Shown here in pieces: positions 51,635 to 61,224 of a stretch of 64,000 nt of DNA. This DNA comes from Vibrio fortis. Lineage in GTDB: Bacteria > Pseudomonadota > Gammaproteobacteria > Enterobacterales > Vibrionaceae. The notes under the pieces were generated by a model, which had not been told where the DNA came from, did no database searches, and saw only the letters and a program-made list of their open reading frames with translations. The first letter of the stretch is position 1, and every line of letters begins with the position of its first letter. The stretch covers positions 1,860,001-1,924,000 of the forward strand of contig NZ_AP025487.1 in the NCBI RefSeq assembly GCF_024347475.1, read 5' to 3'. The position numbers and the translations under genes are program-made.

Positions 51635-52825
51635 ATGTTTGAAAAAGTACTCGCTGCCCCAGCAGACCCTATTCTTGGCCTGACTGAAGAGTTTAAAAAA
51701 GACGCTCGTGCAGAAAAAATCAACCTTGGTGTTGGTATTTACAAAAACGAAGATGGCCAAACGCCAGTTCTAGCAACCGTTAAAAAAGCGGAAGCCGCTC
51801 TTCTAGAAAACGAGAAAACTAAATCTTACCTAACAATTGAAGGTACAGCTGAATACGGCCTAGCGGTACAGAAGCTTCTATTCGGCGCAGACGCTGAAAT
51901 CGTGACTTCTCAACGTGCAAAAACGGCTCAAGCTCCTGGTGGTACTGGTGCTCTACGTGTTGCTGGTGAGTTCATTAAACGTCAACTTGGCGACGTGAAG
52001 ATCTGGATCAGTAACCCAACGTGGGCAAACCACAACGGCGTTTTCTCTGCTGCAGGTATTGAGACAGCTCAGTACAGCTACTACAACGCAGAAACAAAAG
52101 ACAAAGACTTCGCAGGTATGGTTGCTGACCTAGAGAAAGCATCTGAAGGCGATATCGTTCTTCTACACGGCTGCTGTCACAACCCAACAGGTATCGACCC
52201 AACTGCTGAAGAGTGGGAAGTTCTGGCGAAACTGGTTGCTGAGAAGAAACTTCTTCCACTATTCGACTTCGCTTACCAAGGTTTTGCAAAAGGCGTTGAA
52301 GAAGATGCTGCTGGCCTTCGCACTTTCGCTAAGTACAACAAAGAGATCCTTGTAGCGAGCTCATTCTCTAAGAACTTTGGTCTATACAACGAGCGTGTAG
52401 GTGCATTCACACTGGTTGCTGAATCTGCAGACGTTGCAAACACTGCATTCTCTCAAGTGAAGAGCATCATCCGTTCTATCTACTCTAACCCACCAGCGCA
52501 CGGTAGTGCTGTTGTAACTCACATCCTAGGTGATGCTGAGCTGCGTGCAGAGTGGGAAGCAGAAGTTGCTGAAATGCGTGACCGTATCCAAGAGATGCGT
52601 GAGCTGTTCGTAGCAACACTGAAAGAGCAAGGCGTTGACGCTGACTTCACGTTCATCGAGCGTCAAAACGGCATGTTCTCGTTCTCTGGTCTAACTAAAG
52701 AGCAAGTAACTCGCCTGAAAGAAGAGTTTGCTATCTACATCGTAGGCTCTGGTCGTATCAGTGTGGCAGGTATGACTAAGTCAAACATGCTACCTCTATG
52801 TAAAGGCATAGCTGCAGTACTGTAA
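51635..52825 (+). CDS. aspC: Aspartate/aromatic aminotransferase
   Basis: The ATG at 51635 ([20 protein letters not shown]) is aligned with the usual AspC start; ATG at 51626 is in frame but less likely. The 396-residue PLP enzyme, the length of E. coli AspC, swaps amino groups between aspartate or aromatic amino acids and 2-oxoglutarate. The internal lysine is in [20 protein letters not shown], and [28 protein letters not shown] and [11 protein letters not shown] are typical of the Ia subgroup. Codon use is strongly biased. It is monocistronic with a terminator. Confidence 0.95.
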   Translation: MFEKVLAAPADPILGLTEEFKKDARAEKINLGVGIYKNEDGQTPVLATVKKAEAALLENEKTKSYLTIEGTAEYGLAVQKLLFGADAEIVTSQRAKTAQAPGGTGALRVAGEFIKRQLGDVKIWISNPTWANHNGVFSAAGIETAQYSYYNAETKDKDFAGMVADLEKASEGDIVLLHGCCHNPTGIDPTAEEWEVLAKLVAEKKLLPLFDFAYQGFAKGVEEDAAGLRTFAKYNKEILVASSFSKNFGLYNERVGAFTLVAESADVANTAFSQVKSIIRSIYSNPPAHGSAVVTHILGDAELRAEWEAEVAEMRDRIQEMRELFVATLKEQGVDADFTFIERQNGMFSFSGLTKEQVTRLKEEFAIYIVGSGRISVAGMTKSNMLPLCKGIAAVL

Positions 52826-52846
52826 GCTTTAGTCCTTTCCAATATC

Positions 52847-52875
52847 AAAAAAGCCAGCGTATATGCTGGCTTTTT
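52847..52875 (+). terminator. Terminator of aspC
   Basis: AAAAAAGCCAGC and GCTGGCTTTTT pair around GTATAT and are followed by T residues, 21 nt after the aspC stop. Confidence 0.92.
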
Positions 52876-52931
52876 AGTATTTCGACGCTTTTAGCAAACG
52901 TAATGGTTATTTTTGGTGCTTATCGAAACCG

Positions 52932-53573
52932 CTAGTACTCTAACCTAAACTCTAGACCGAGCTCGTTAGTTCGCTCGCCACCGTCATCACCTTCGCCATC
53001 TCGATGCTGATATGCCCCTTCAATAGAGAACTTAGACGTCACCTTATAACGCAAGCCTAGATGGTAGATCTCTTCATCAAACAGATCACTTCGATTCGCT
53101 TGGATACTACCATTAGCAATCCATCGTTTTGCAAAGCCATAATTCAGTTCGACCTTACCGCCATGAATAAATTCAGTATCAGATTTGAGCGTCTTGTTGT
53201 TCGAATTAAGTTCAATTTCACCTTTGGTTATCCCCAATAGATACGATGCCACGATATCGAGATCTTTACGGATATTAAAGCGGTAGCCTGCGCCCCCCAT
53301 AAGGGTATCAATTCGAGTCGTACTCTCGTCTGGATGAATAAAGCGCGCGGTGTAGTCACCAATAAGCAACCATTCATCTGTCATTTCGTAGCTAACACCC
53401 AGACCAAACACAGAGGCATTATTATTGCCGCCCGCATCTTCGTTTAAACTGCCGGAATACACCGAGGCAGTCACATAATTATAATCGAGTATTGTTAGCT
53501 CATTATCTTGTGCCATTGCCCCCACTGAGAATGCAGTACATACAGAGATCAAGCCCAGCTTCCATATCGACAT
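52932..53573 (-). CDS. Outer-membrane beta-barrel protein (8-10 strands)
   Basis: A 213-residue exported protein with a signal peptide (MSIWKLGLISVCTAFSVGAMA) and a mature barrel of about 190 residues: FGLGVSYEMTDEWLLIGDYT, GGAGYRFNIRKDLDIVASYL, GKVELNYGFAKRWIANGSIQ, YHLGLRYKVTSKFSIEGAYQ, ending NELGLEFRLEY with the terminal Tyr used for barrel assembly. It is of the OmpA/OmpW-like small-barrel style with no periplasmic domain. The function is unknown. It converges on aspC and is divergent from the cNMP-CBS-DUF294 gene. Confidence 0.75.
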   Translation of the reverse strand: MSIWKLGLISVCTAFSVGAMAQDNELTILDYNYVTASVYSGSLNEDAGGNNNASVFGLGVSYEMTDEWLLIGDYTARFIHPDESTTRIDTLMGGAGYRFNIRKDLDIVASYLLGITKGEIELNSNNKTLKSDTEFIHGGKVELNYGFAKRWIANGSIQANRSDLFDEEIYHLGLRYKVTSKFSIEGAYQHRDGEGDDGGERTNELGLEFRLEY

Positions 53574-53722
53574 TTAACTCTTCCTTAACACTGTCTTCTT
53601 TTTATCAAAGGTTAGTCTATCCATCAGACTTTAAAAAGGTTTTACCTCACAGAATGATTTGTCCCAGAAAATTATTATCAAATGATGTACCATGAAATCA
53701 TATTAAATTACGGATGAACATT

Positions 53723-55612
53723 ATGGATGCTGAGTTATTAGAGATTCAAAATTTCCTCGCCCAATACCCTCCCTTCAGTGAATTACCGGAAGAGATGCTC
53801 ACTAAAGTCACGAGCAGCGTGGAAATTTCCTATTATCGTCAGGACACACCGATTATTCACTTTGGCGACCAAATTCACGACTTATACGTGGTACGCAGTG
53901 GAGAGGTGGAAGTTTACCGACGTAAAGGGGAACTCTATAACCGTCTAGATCAAGGTGACTTGTTCGGTCAAATGGGCCTTCTGACCAACAACAAGGTGCG
54001 TTTTCCTGTTAAAGCAATCGAAGATACCCTGCTTTACTGCATCCCAGAGTCAATCTTTCAAGAGCTCTACGACAACTACGATTCGTTTGCTGACTTTGTT
54101 GAAGTTGAAGACAACGCTCGCTTGCGCCAAGCCATTTCAAACAACAATGATGCCAACGATCTCACTACATCAAAGGTAAAAACGCTGCTGACTAGCGATG
54201 CACCAATGATTGAGAAATCACGCACCATTCAACAAGCAGCAACAATGATGGCCGAGGAGAACGTTTCTTCACTGCTAATTATTGACCCAGATATCGTAGA
54301 AGATGATGAAGATGATTCCACGCCAGTGATCGGCATCATTACCGACCGAGATTTATGTACACGCGTACTGGCCGAAGGTCTTGACCCGTCGGATGAAGTC
54401 TCCAGCGTGATGACTGCAGAGGTTATCTCGCTCGACCACAACGCTTATGTTTATGAAGCCATGATGACCATGCTTCGCTACAACGTACACCACCTGCCTG
54501 TTCTTAAAGATAAAAAGCCAATTGGTATTATCGAAGCGACAGACATTGTCCGCTACGAATCCCAAAACTCTCTTCTTCTAGTGAGCAGTATCTTCCAGCA
54601 GCAGAGCATTGAAGATCTCAAGGTACTGTCGGAGCAGGTTAAAGATAGTTTTGTGCGCCTTGTAAACGAGGATGCCAACGCTCACATGGTCGGTACCGCG
54701 ATGTCGGTGATTGGTCGAAGCTTCAAGCAACGCATTATTGAGCTTGCCGAAGAGACGCTTGGCCATGCGCCCATTCCCTACTGTTTCCTTGCATTGGGCT
54801 CAATGGGACGCGACGAACAGCTGCTTGTTACCGACCAAGATAACGCCATTATTCTTGACGACACCTATGATGAAGCAAAACATGGTGCCTACTTTGAGGC
54901 CTTCTCTAAATTCATCTGTGATGGCTTAGATCAGTGCGGCTATAGCTACTGTACAGGTGACATTATGGCGACCAATCCAACCTGGCGCATGACTCGCACC
55001 GAGTGGGAAGAGTGCTTCGCAGACTGGATTGATAACCCAAATCCGAAAGCGCTGCTTAACGCTTCTATTTTCTTCGATCTTGATGGTGTTTATGGCCGAT
55101 TAAAATGGGCAGAACAACTCAATAGTTTCATTGTGCGACGTTCACGTAAAAACAATCGCTTCTTGGCCTGTTTGGCTCGAAATGCACTCAACCGCACGCC
55201 GCCACTTGGTTTCTTTAAAGACTTTGTTATGGAGAAAGATGGTCGCCACAATAACTCCATCAACCTTAAACGACGCGGTACGGCACCATTAGCCGATTTG
55301 ATCCGTGTCCATTCTCTAGCCGTCGCATCGCGCTCGAAAAACTCATTTGAGCGTCTTGATGACATCATTGATGCGGGTATCTTGCCGAAAGGCCGCGCTC
55401 AAGACTTGAAAGATGCGATGGAGTTTATTTCTATGGTGCGTATCCGCCACCAAGCGCTAGATGTCGACAACAACATCGAGCCGGATAACAACATTGAGCC
55501 AGAGAATTTGTCTGACTTTGAGCGTCGTAACTTAAAAGATGCATTCCAAATTCTCAGTAATGCCCAGAACTTCCTCAAGTTCCGTTACCAAGCTAACAAC
55601 AACTTTAAGTAG
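53723..55612 (+). CDS. Cyclic-nucleotide-binding/CBS/DUF294 nucleotidyltransferase-like protein
   Basis: I take the ATG at 53723 (MDAELLEIQNFLAQYPPFSE); an ATG three codons earlier is possible. The 629-residue cytoplasmic protein has a cNMP-binding domain (about 10-130; IIHFGDQIHDLYVVRSGEVE, GDLFGQMGLLTNN), paired CBS domains (about 155-290; VGTA-less, VIGIITDRDLCTRVLAEGLD, HHLPVLKDKKPIGIIEATDI), a GlnD-like nucleotidyltransferase domain (LGSMGRDEQLLVTDQDNAII, with the GSxxRxE and DxD residues present) and a helical C-terminus. In Vibrio it is usually near acetate genes. It probably senses cAMP or adenine nucleotides and modifies an unknown partner. The exonuclease gene follows 5 nt after its stop. 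Confidence 0.9.
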   Translation: MDAELLEIQNFLAQYPPFSELPEEMLTKVTSSVEISYYRQDTPIIHFGDQIHDLYVVRSGEVEVYRRKGELYNRLDQGDLFGQMGLLTNNKVRFPVKAIEDTLLYCIPESIFQELYDNYDSFADFVEVEDNARLRQAISNNNDANDLTTSKVKTLLTSDAPMIEKSRTIQQAATMMAEENVSSLLIIDPDIVEDDEDDSTPVIGIITDRDLCTRVLAEGLDPSDEVSSVMTAEVISLDHNAYVYEAMMTMLRYNVHHLPVLKDKKPIGIIEATDIVRYESQNSLLLVSSIFQQQSIEDLKVLSEQVKDSFVRLVNEDANAHMVGTAMSVIGRSFKQRIIELAEETLGHAPIPYCFLALGSMGRDEQLLVTDQDNAIILDDTYDEAKHGAYFEAFSKFICDGLDQCGYSYCTGDIMATNPTWRMTRTEWEECFADWIDNPNPKALLNASIFFDLDGVYGRLKWAEQLNSFIVRRSRKNNRFLACLARNALNRTPPLGFFKDFVMEKDGRHNNSINLKRRGTAPLADLIRVHSLAVASRSKNSFERLDDIIDAGILPKGRAQDLKDAMEFISMVRIRHQALDVDNNIEPDNNIEPENLSDFERRNLKDAFQILSNAQNFLKFRYQANNNFK

Positions 55613-55617
55613 AGACG

Positions 55618-56334
55618 ATGACGAGAATATTTAAGTCACCCGCTGTGGATTGGCACTTCAAATTTGCTCAGAAGCTAGATCGTGTTCAGGATGAACGTCT
55701 CAAAGAGTATTACAGCAAACCGCTGCCAGCGGCTGAGACTCCGATATCCGAAGTCACGTTTTTGGCGTTGGACTTTGAGACCACCGGACTCAACCCATCT
55801 AAGGATGGCATCATCACCATCGGGTTAGTGCCGTTCACACTTAACCGAATCTACCTTAAACAGGCACGTCACTGGACTCTGAGACCAAGACAAAAGCTAG
55901 AGGAAGAGTCGGTGGTTATTCACGGTATTACTCACAATGATATCCTCGATGCTCCAGATCTAAACGAGGTTCTCGATGAAGTGCTTAAAGCAATGGCAGG
56001 ACACATTCCTGTGGTTCATTACCGACGCATAGAACGCAACTTCCTAGATAACGCACTACGCTCACGTCTTGGCGAAGGTATCGAGTTCCCAGTATTAGAT
56101 ACGCTAGAAATCGAATCTCAAGTACAGCACAAACTCGCTGGCGGTCTATGGAACAAGCTAAAAGGCAAGAAGCCGGGCTCGGTTAGATTGGGGCAAAGTC
56201 GTCGCCGCTACCACTTACCCGACTATACGCCCCACCATGCTTTAACGGACGCGATCGCGACTGCAGAACTACTTCAAGCTCAGATTGCTCATCATTACGA
56301 TGCGAGCAGGCCGCTGAAAGAGTTTTGGTTGTAG
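55618..56334 (+). CDS. DnaQ-like 3'-5' exonuclease
   Basis: A 238-residue DEDDh exonuclease with FLALDFETTGLNPSKDGIIT (ExoI), HGITHNDILDAPDLNEVLDE with PVVHYRRIERNFLDNAL (ExoII) and DYTPHHALTDAIATAELLQA (ExoIII, H-x4-D), all residues needed for metal-dependent nuclease action. It is related to the epsilon proofreading subunit but stands alone without a clamp-binding tail that I can recognise. It begins 5 nt after the cNMP-CBS-DUF294 gene, and the two are a conserved pair in this group. The nucleic-acid target is unknown. Confidence 0.9.
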   Translation: MTRIFKSPAVDWHFKFAQKLDRVQDERLKEYYSKPLPAAETPISEVTFLALDFETTGLNPSKDGIITIGLVPFTLNRIYLKQARHWTLRPRQKLEEESVVIHGITHNDILDAPDLNEVLDEVLKAMAGHIPVVHYRRIERNFLDNALRSRLGEGIEFPVLDTLEIESQVQHKLAGGLWNKLKGKKPGSVRLGQSRRRYHLPDYTPHHALTDAIATAELLQAQIAHHYDASRPLKEFWL

Positions 56335-56407
56335 CGAATCTACTTCCTCACGTCAGCAGAGCTCTTGAAGCAAATATAAACAAGCTAAAAATAGAAAACT
56401 CAAAACC

Positions 56408-56434
56408 AAAAAAGGAGCAACCTTGCTCCTTTTT
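56408..56434. terminator. Bidirectional terminator between exonuclease and diguanylate cyclase genes
   Basis: AAAAAAGGAGCAA and TTGCTCCTTTTT form a short stem with A- and T-runs, so it works for both converging genes. Confidence 0.88.
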
Positions 56435-56455
56435 CATTTCTAACACCCAAAACAA

Positions 56456-58417
56456 TTAAGACTCGTCCTGAGCCTCATAGAAACGACGTTTCTCTGTATA
56501 CATATCTTGGTCTGCATGACTGAACATATCGTTCAATGCCGAGCTATCACTCTGCGAAAATCCGACAGAAAAAAGGACGGGGATCGGGTGACCCTTTATC
56601 AAAATATGCGACTGTGTTTGGTCAGAATATAACAGCTCTTTAAGAGCTTCCACTTCCGGCATAGCGCTCGGGGTCAAAGTCAGTACCGCAAACTCGTCTC
56701 CACCCAGTCGATACATATTGCTATGGCTTTGCAGGCGCTCCTGAACAATATCCACACACGCTTTAATGAGCCTATCCCCTGCCTGATGCCCGTGAACATC
56801 ATTGGTCTGCTTTAACCCATTGACGTCGATGACCAGTAAAGACAGTATCCAGCCTTTCTCAATCACTTTGCGTTGGCAGTAGCTTAAGTCATCATCAAAC
56901 GCTTTGCGGTTAAAGCATCCTGAAGCAAGGTCTACCCGTGTCATGTTCTCTAGTTCAATCCACGCCGCAAGCTGTTTCTGATATAGGTCGAAGATAAGTT
57001 GGTCTTCATCGCTCAACGTCAGGTATTCACTACTGTGATTAAAGTAGCCAATCACCTGTCCTTTCGAATCCAACAGAGATTGCACTCGGTTGGTATTCGA
57101 GACATCTAAAGTCGGTTTAGTAAACGAGAATTGGATACTCTTCCCTGAGAGCAAAGCGGCTAACTGGGTTTCGACCAAGTTGGGGATTAATCGATATTCG
57201 ACACCTTGTCGCATCGACGCAAACTCGACGATCCTCATAATGTTACGTTTTTGGTCTGCTTCTCTTTGAAGAGAGTGAGTCAATCGATAGGTCTTCTCTT
57301 CAACGGTTTGCTCAAGCTGAACATTAAAGTTTTCAAGTTGTGCGTTGTTTACCTTTATCTGCTGATACGCAGATTTGAGCTTATCATTACGTATCGTGAG
57401 TTCATCTAACTGGTCCCCGATCCGCTGCCACATCTTGTCGAGTAACACACTGAATGCGTAAAACTCTGTAAACTTATGCTGTTCAGGTTTAATCGTGGGC
57501 AGCTTCTCTTTTGAGTACGACTCCACCGATTCCAACAACAAATTCAATTGACGTGAGAACCAGTGATTGAGGACCAGCGCAAACAAGACCGCGAGCAAAA
57601 ATGTCGCAAATAGAATCCTTATAAAAACCACTTGTGCTTGCTGCATCTCTTGCTGGCGCGCTTCATCAGACACGTTATGTTTAACTTCAATCGAGAGTGG
57701 GTCTAAAAATAGTGGGTTGGCTATTTTGACCAGGTGTTCATGCTCGTTACCCGAGTTCAAATCGGCAGAGTGAGCGTAATGAAACGCAACCGACTCTTTA
57801 TCATAAAGAAACGGAGCGACTTTGCTCTTCAAGAGGTCGTAGCCCATTAATACCACTAAATAGCCTTGCGGCGAGTATTCAGATCCTTCAACTAATCGAT
57901 AAGGCAATATCGGTGCAACGATAGCGATACCCGATTCTGAATCGTTAGCCAGCGAAGGTTCAGCGAACTCACTGTGAAAGATCTTCCCTTTAATATAAGT
58001 AGACTTAGGACGCTTTATCTCACTCAACAATTGGCTATTTTCAAAGTGGTATAAGCTTCCTTTACTGTCATAGATAGGACGCCAACTCTTATCCAAGATA
58101 TACGTCGCTGAAACGCCATCAGCAAGCTCGTTAAAGCTCGCCATTTTTTCCCACACCACGCTAGAGAAGAATACATTACTGCCGGCCTTTAACAGTGAGC
58201 GGTCTTGGGCGTACCATTCGGTTAAACGTAATGTCAGGTCGACTTGGCTCGCTACAGTTTGAGTAATGCCTTGAGTTGAGTTATTGAGGTTTATTGCCTT
58301 CTGTTCTAATAGCGTTTCAGATTGCTTGTTTAAAATCAGCTGACCTGCAAAATAAACAGGAAACACCGCACAACATAGAAGCACCAACCCCATGGTGTAT
58401 TTGAGAGACAGCTTCAT
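56456..58417 (-). CDS. Diguanylate cyclase paired with a periplasmic binding protein
   Basis: A 653-residue inner-membrane protein. After a transmembrane segment (YTMGLVLLCCAVFPVYFAGQ) comes a periplasmic sensor of about 235 residues, a second transmembrane segment (VVFIRILFATFLLAVLFALV), a HAMP-like part, a coiled coil (LRIRNDKLKSAYQQ-like, NAQLENFNVQLEQTVEEKTY) and a C-terminal GGDEF domain with the active RLGGDEF motif. No RxxD inhibition site is present. The start shares a base with the stop of the binding-protein gene (TAATG), so the two are made together. It probably makes c-di-GMP under control of the bound state of that protein. Confidence 0.9.
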   Translation of the reverse strand: MKLSLKYTMGLVLLCCAVFPVYFAGQLILNKQSETLLEQKAINLNNSTQGITQTVASQVDLTLRLTEWYAQDRSLLKAGSNVFFSSVVWEKMASFNELADGVSATYILDKSWRPIYDSKGSLYHFENSQLLSEIKRPKSTYIKGKIFHSEFAEPSLANDSESGIAIVAPILPYRLVEGSEYSPQGYLVVLMGYDLLKSKVAPFLYDKESVAFHYAHSADLNSGNEHEHLVKIANPLFLDPLSIEVKHNVSDEARQQEMQQAQVVFIRILFATFLLAVLFALVLNHWFSRQLNLLLESVESYSKEKLPTIKPEQHKFTEFYAFSVLLDKMWQRIGDQLDELTIRNDKLKSAYQQIKVNNAQLENFNVQLEQTVEEKTYRLTHSLQREADQKRNIMRIVEFASMRQGVEYRLIPNLVETQLAALLSGKSIQFSFTKPTLDVSNTNRVQSLLDSKGQVIGYFNHSSEYLTLSDEDQLIFDLYQKQLAAWIELENMTRVDLASGCFNRKAFDDDLSYCQRKVIEKGWILSLLVIDVNGLKQTNDVHGHQAGDRLIKACVDIVQERLQSHSNMYRLGGDEFAVLTLTPSAMPEVEALKELLYSDQTQSHILIKGHPIPVLFSVGFSQSDSSALNDMFSHADQDMYTEKRRFYEAQDES

Positions 58418-59616
58418 TAATGCTGCCCCCCTAACCGTTTCGCATAACGTTCAACAAAATCATCATAGAACGCGGGGATTTCCTCTTCCGGCATACCTAG
58501 CTTATAACGTTCTAACGCGCGGGCTGATGCTTCCCACACTATCGCCATATAGTAATCACTCGACATGATCTGTGCGGCTTGGAACTGTTGATACATCTGA
58601 GTAAAACTGCCTTCATTTGACGCCATACGCTTCTGATTTACGTCTATAAAAGGCGACATCATCGCATCACTTCGCGCTAAATAACTGAATCGATTTGACT
58701 GTAGAAAACTCACCATTTCACGCAATACCATCTGCTTATCAATATCTTGCATACCTTTTTCAGTTATCGCGAACACTTTGGCACCACTGAAAGAGGCCAT
58801 CGGCTTACCTCGATACGTCGGCAAAGCGTTAATCGTTAAGTTGGGTTCGGATTGAGATAGCTCGTTATAGGCCCAATCGCCATCGATTAAGTAATCGACC
58901 TGCCCGCTTAAGAACCGTTGACGTGCGCAGTCATTATCACAACCTCCTTCAATCACGCCCTGTTGTTCCAGTTGTTCAATAAAGCGAAAGATCTCTAGCA
59001 CGCTCTCGCCATTGATGCTTCTCGATGAGAACGGTTGATTTGAAAACAGCTGGTGAAAAGCTAGATAGAAGTACATGTTTGGATTTGGAAAAGCGATGGC
59101 TTCACGTGATGACTCTTGTGACAAGGTAATCAATTGCTCCCATGTCATCTGTGCATTGCTGGGATTTTGCGTCCCACTTTGATTTTGAGAGAGGTGTTGA
59201 TGTCGAGCGTCATTTTGAACTCGAGAATAGAGAACAAGTTGGTTGCCAATAGCGACTGGAAGCGCCTTGAGCTCGCCATTAAGTTCAACGACTTCAAGGG
59301 CTTTTTCCTCATAGCGGCTTTCGTCAACCCAAGCAGTTGGAATGGTCGAAATATCAATATAGTCCGACAAGCCGAGGAAATCGGAAGGAACCCAAATCGC
59401 GTCTGGGAAAGCAGTGTCTCTCGGGTCCGCAACCACAAGCTCGGCGCGAATTGTATTGATGTCAAAACGACGAACCTCGACCGTATGTTCAGTCAAAGTT
59501 TCTATATGTTGCTTTACCTTTTGAGCTGTCTCAAACTCAATGCCAGCCCATATTTCAATGGTTGCCGCACATGCTATCCAAGGGAAAAACGCTACGAGCC
59601 CCGTTAGTATTTTCAA
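58417..59616 (-). CDS. Periplasmic extracellular solute-binding protein (family 1-like)
   Basis: A 399-residue periplasmic protein with a signal peptide (MKILTGLVAFFPWIACAA). The mature part has the maltose-binding-protein style: TIEIWAGIEFETAQKVKQHI, FPDAIWVPSDFLGLSDYIDI, LKALPVAIGNQLVLYSR, EQLITLSQESSREAIAFPNP, VDYLIDGDWAYNELSQSEPN and FSGAKVFAITEKGMQD, with the usual two-lobe arrangement. Two cysteines (EGGCDNDCARQ) may pair. No ABC permease or ATPase is encoded nearby; the next gene, overlapping by one base, is a diguanylate cyclase. It therefore looks like a sensory binding protein rather than a transport one. The sugar or other ligand is unknown. Confidence 0.85.
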   Translation of the reverse strand: MKILTGLVAFFPWIACAATIEIWAGIEFETAQKVKQHIETLTEHTVEVRRFDINTIRAELVVADPRDTAFPDAIWVPSDFLGLSDYIDISTIPTAWVDESRYEEKALEVVELNGELKALPVAIGNQLVLYSRVQNDARHQHLSQNQSGTQNPSNAQMTWEQLITLSQESSREAIAFPNPNMYFYLAFHQLFSNQPFSSRSINGESVLEIFRFIEQLEQQGVIEGGCDNDCARQRFLSGQVDYLIDGDWAYNELSQSEPNLTINALPTYRGKPMASFSGAKVFAITEKGMQDIDKQMVLREMVSFLQSNRFSYLARSDAMMSPFIDVNQKRMASNEGSFTQMYQQFQAAQIMSSDYYMAIVWEASARALERYKLGMPEEEIPAFYDDFVERYAKRLGGQH

Positions 59617-59918
59617 ACCTGCCTCATCACCAAATCAAACACTGAAAATACCGCAAATTAGCGGCGATACGTTATACAGTATTTGTCCATTAAAAAGAAG
59701 AAAATTCGCTATTGGCTCTCCCCTTTCAAAGTTCGATACAAGGAGAAAACTCAAAGTCATTTACAATAACCCGTACGGTTATAATTGGCGAGCGTATTGT
59801 CATCAGGGCTTGAGCTAGCTCATCATATGTAGACCTTTGAAGTGAGGATTTTATAAAAGACACAAAAAAGGGTGTCACACTGTGACACCCTAACTAATAA
59901 ATATTGTCTATTTAACGA
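59617..59918. other. Intergenic region between the binding-protein gene and serC
   Basis: This 302-bp gap holds the promoter of the binding-protein/cyclase operon at its left and the serC terminator near its right end. I see no further feature. Confidence 0.45.
59865..59895 (-). terminator. Terminator of serC
   Basis: GGGTGTCACA and TGTGACACCC form a near-loopless stem; on the minus strand CTTTTTTG follows. It lies 24 nt after the serC stop. Confidence 0.92.
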
Positions 59919-61013
59919 CTACGCGTTCTCTAGCTCGAACTCTTTCATAAAGTTCACCAACGCTTGTACACCTTCAAGCGTCATAGCATTGTAGATTGAT
60001 GCACGCATACCACCTACAGCTCGGTGACCTTTCAGTGACTTGAGACCCGCTTTATCAGCAAGCTCAAGGAACTTACCGTCAAGCTCTGGCTTCGCAAGTT
60101 GGAAAGGTACGTTCATGCGAGAACGGTTTGCTGGGTGAACTTCATTACGATAGAAGTCAGACTCATCAATCGCATTGTAAAGCAGCTGTGCTTTCTCTTG
60201 GTTCACTCGCTCAACTGCTTCAACACCACCTTCCGCTTTTAGCCACTTGAATACTAGGCCAGACAAGTACCAAGCAAACGTTGGAGGTGTGTTAAACATA
60301 GAGTCTTTCTCTGCCAGAACCTTGTAGTTCAAGATACTAGGTAACACTGAGTTTGCTAGCTCTAGAAGGTCATCACGAACAATCACAATACAGATACCAG
60401 CAGGGCCAATGTTCTTCTGAGCACCTGCGTAAATCACACCGTATTTTGACACGTCAATTTGACGAGAAAGAATATTTGAAGACATATCTGCAACAATAGG
60501 TTTATCTGTTACAGGCAGCTCATTGATTTCAACACCATCAATGGTTTCGTTTGGACAGAAGTGCACGTATGCCGCTTCTGGATCAATCCTCCACTCGCTT
60601 GCAGGAATAACCGCTGCTTTACCATCTACTGTTGTTTTCGCATTGAATACGTCGATCTCGGCGTACTTGCTCGCCTCTGTTACAGCACTCTCGGCCCAGT
60701 AGCCAGCATCAACGTAAGTTGCCTTTATTTTGTCACCCAGTAAGTTTAGTGGAACCGCCGCAAACTGAGCACGCGCACCGCCCTGACAAAATAGAACCTT
60801 GTAGTTGTCTGGGATATTCAGAAGATCACGTAAGTCTTGCTCTGACTCATCCGCTACTTGAATAAATTCTTTGCTGCGATGGCTAATTTCCATCACGGAT
60901 GTGCCTAGGCCATTCCAGTCAATAAAATCCGCTTGCGCTTGCTTCATTACTGGTTTTGGTAATGCTGCTGGACCTGCACTGAAATTAAAAACGTTATCTA
61001 AAGTGTTTTCCAT
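59919..61013 (-). CDS. serC: Phosphoserine aminotransferase
   Basis: The ATG at 61013 ([20 protein letters not shown]) has GGAGC upstream; 40 upstream codons are open but unsupported. The 364-residue PLP enzyme makes 3-phosphoserine from 3-phosphohydroxypyruvate and glutamate in serine synthesis, and also serves pyridoxine synthesis. Family features are [58 protein letters not shown], the PLP lysine in [15 protein letters not shown] and [20 protein letters not shown]. Length matches E. coli SerC (362). Confidence 0.97.
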   Translation of the reverse strand: MENTLDNVFNFSAGPAALPKPVMKQAQADFIDWNGLGTSVMEISHRSKEFIQVADESEQDLRDLLNIPDNYKVLFCQGGARAQFAAVPLNLLGDKIKATYVDAGYWAESAVTEASKYAEIDVFNAKTTVDGKAAVIPASEWRIDPEAAYVHFCPNETIDGVEINELPVTDKPIVADMSSNILSRQIDVSKYGVIYAGAQKNIGPAGICIVIVRDDLLELANSVLPSILNYKVLAEKDSMFNTPPTFAWYLSGLVFKWLKAEGGVEAVERVNQEKAQLLYNAIDESDFYRNEVHPANRSRMNVPFQLAKPELDGKFLELADKAGLKSLKGHRAVGGMRASIYNAMTLEGVQALVNFMKEFELENA

Positions 61014-61130
61014 GGGGGGTGATGCTCCTGCTCGATAATAACTGTGGCTCGATATAGCTATAAATCGATATAGCCGTAAACCGATATAACTATGCAAGTA
61101 ATACCACGTTTTACTCAACATAAAAAGCAA

Positions 61131-61158
61131 CAAAAGAGGTCTACAGACCTCTTTTGTT
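61131..61158 (-). terminator. Terminator of the ydgA-like gene
   Basis: ACAAAAGAGGTCT and AGACCTCTTTTGT pair almost without a loop, with T residues after it on the minus strand. It separates the ydgA-like gene from serC. Confidence 0.85.
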
Positions 61159-61224
61159 GTGTATCGATTAAAAACCTTAGCTTTAGCTAGCTAAAAGGCG
61201 TATTCACGATGCTTGTGATTCTAA

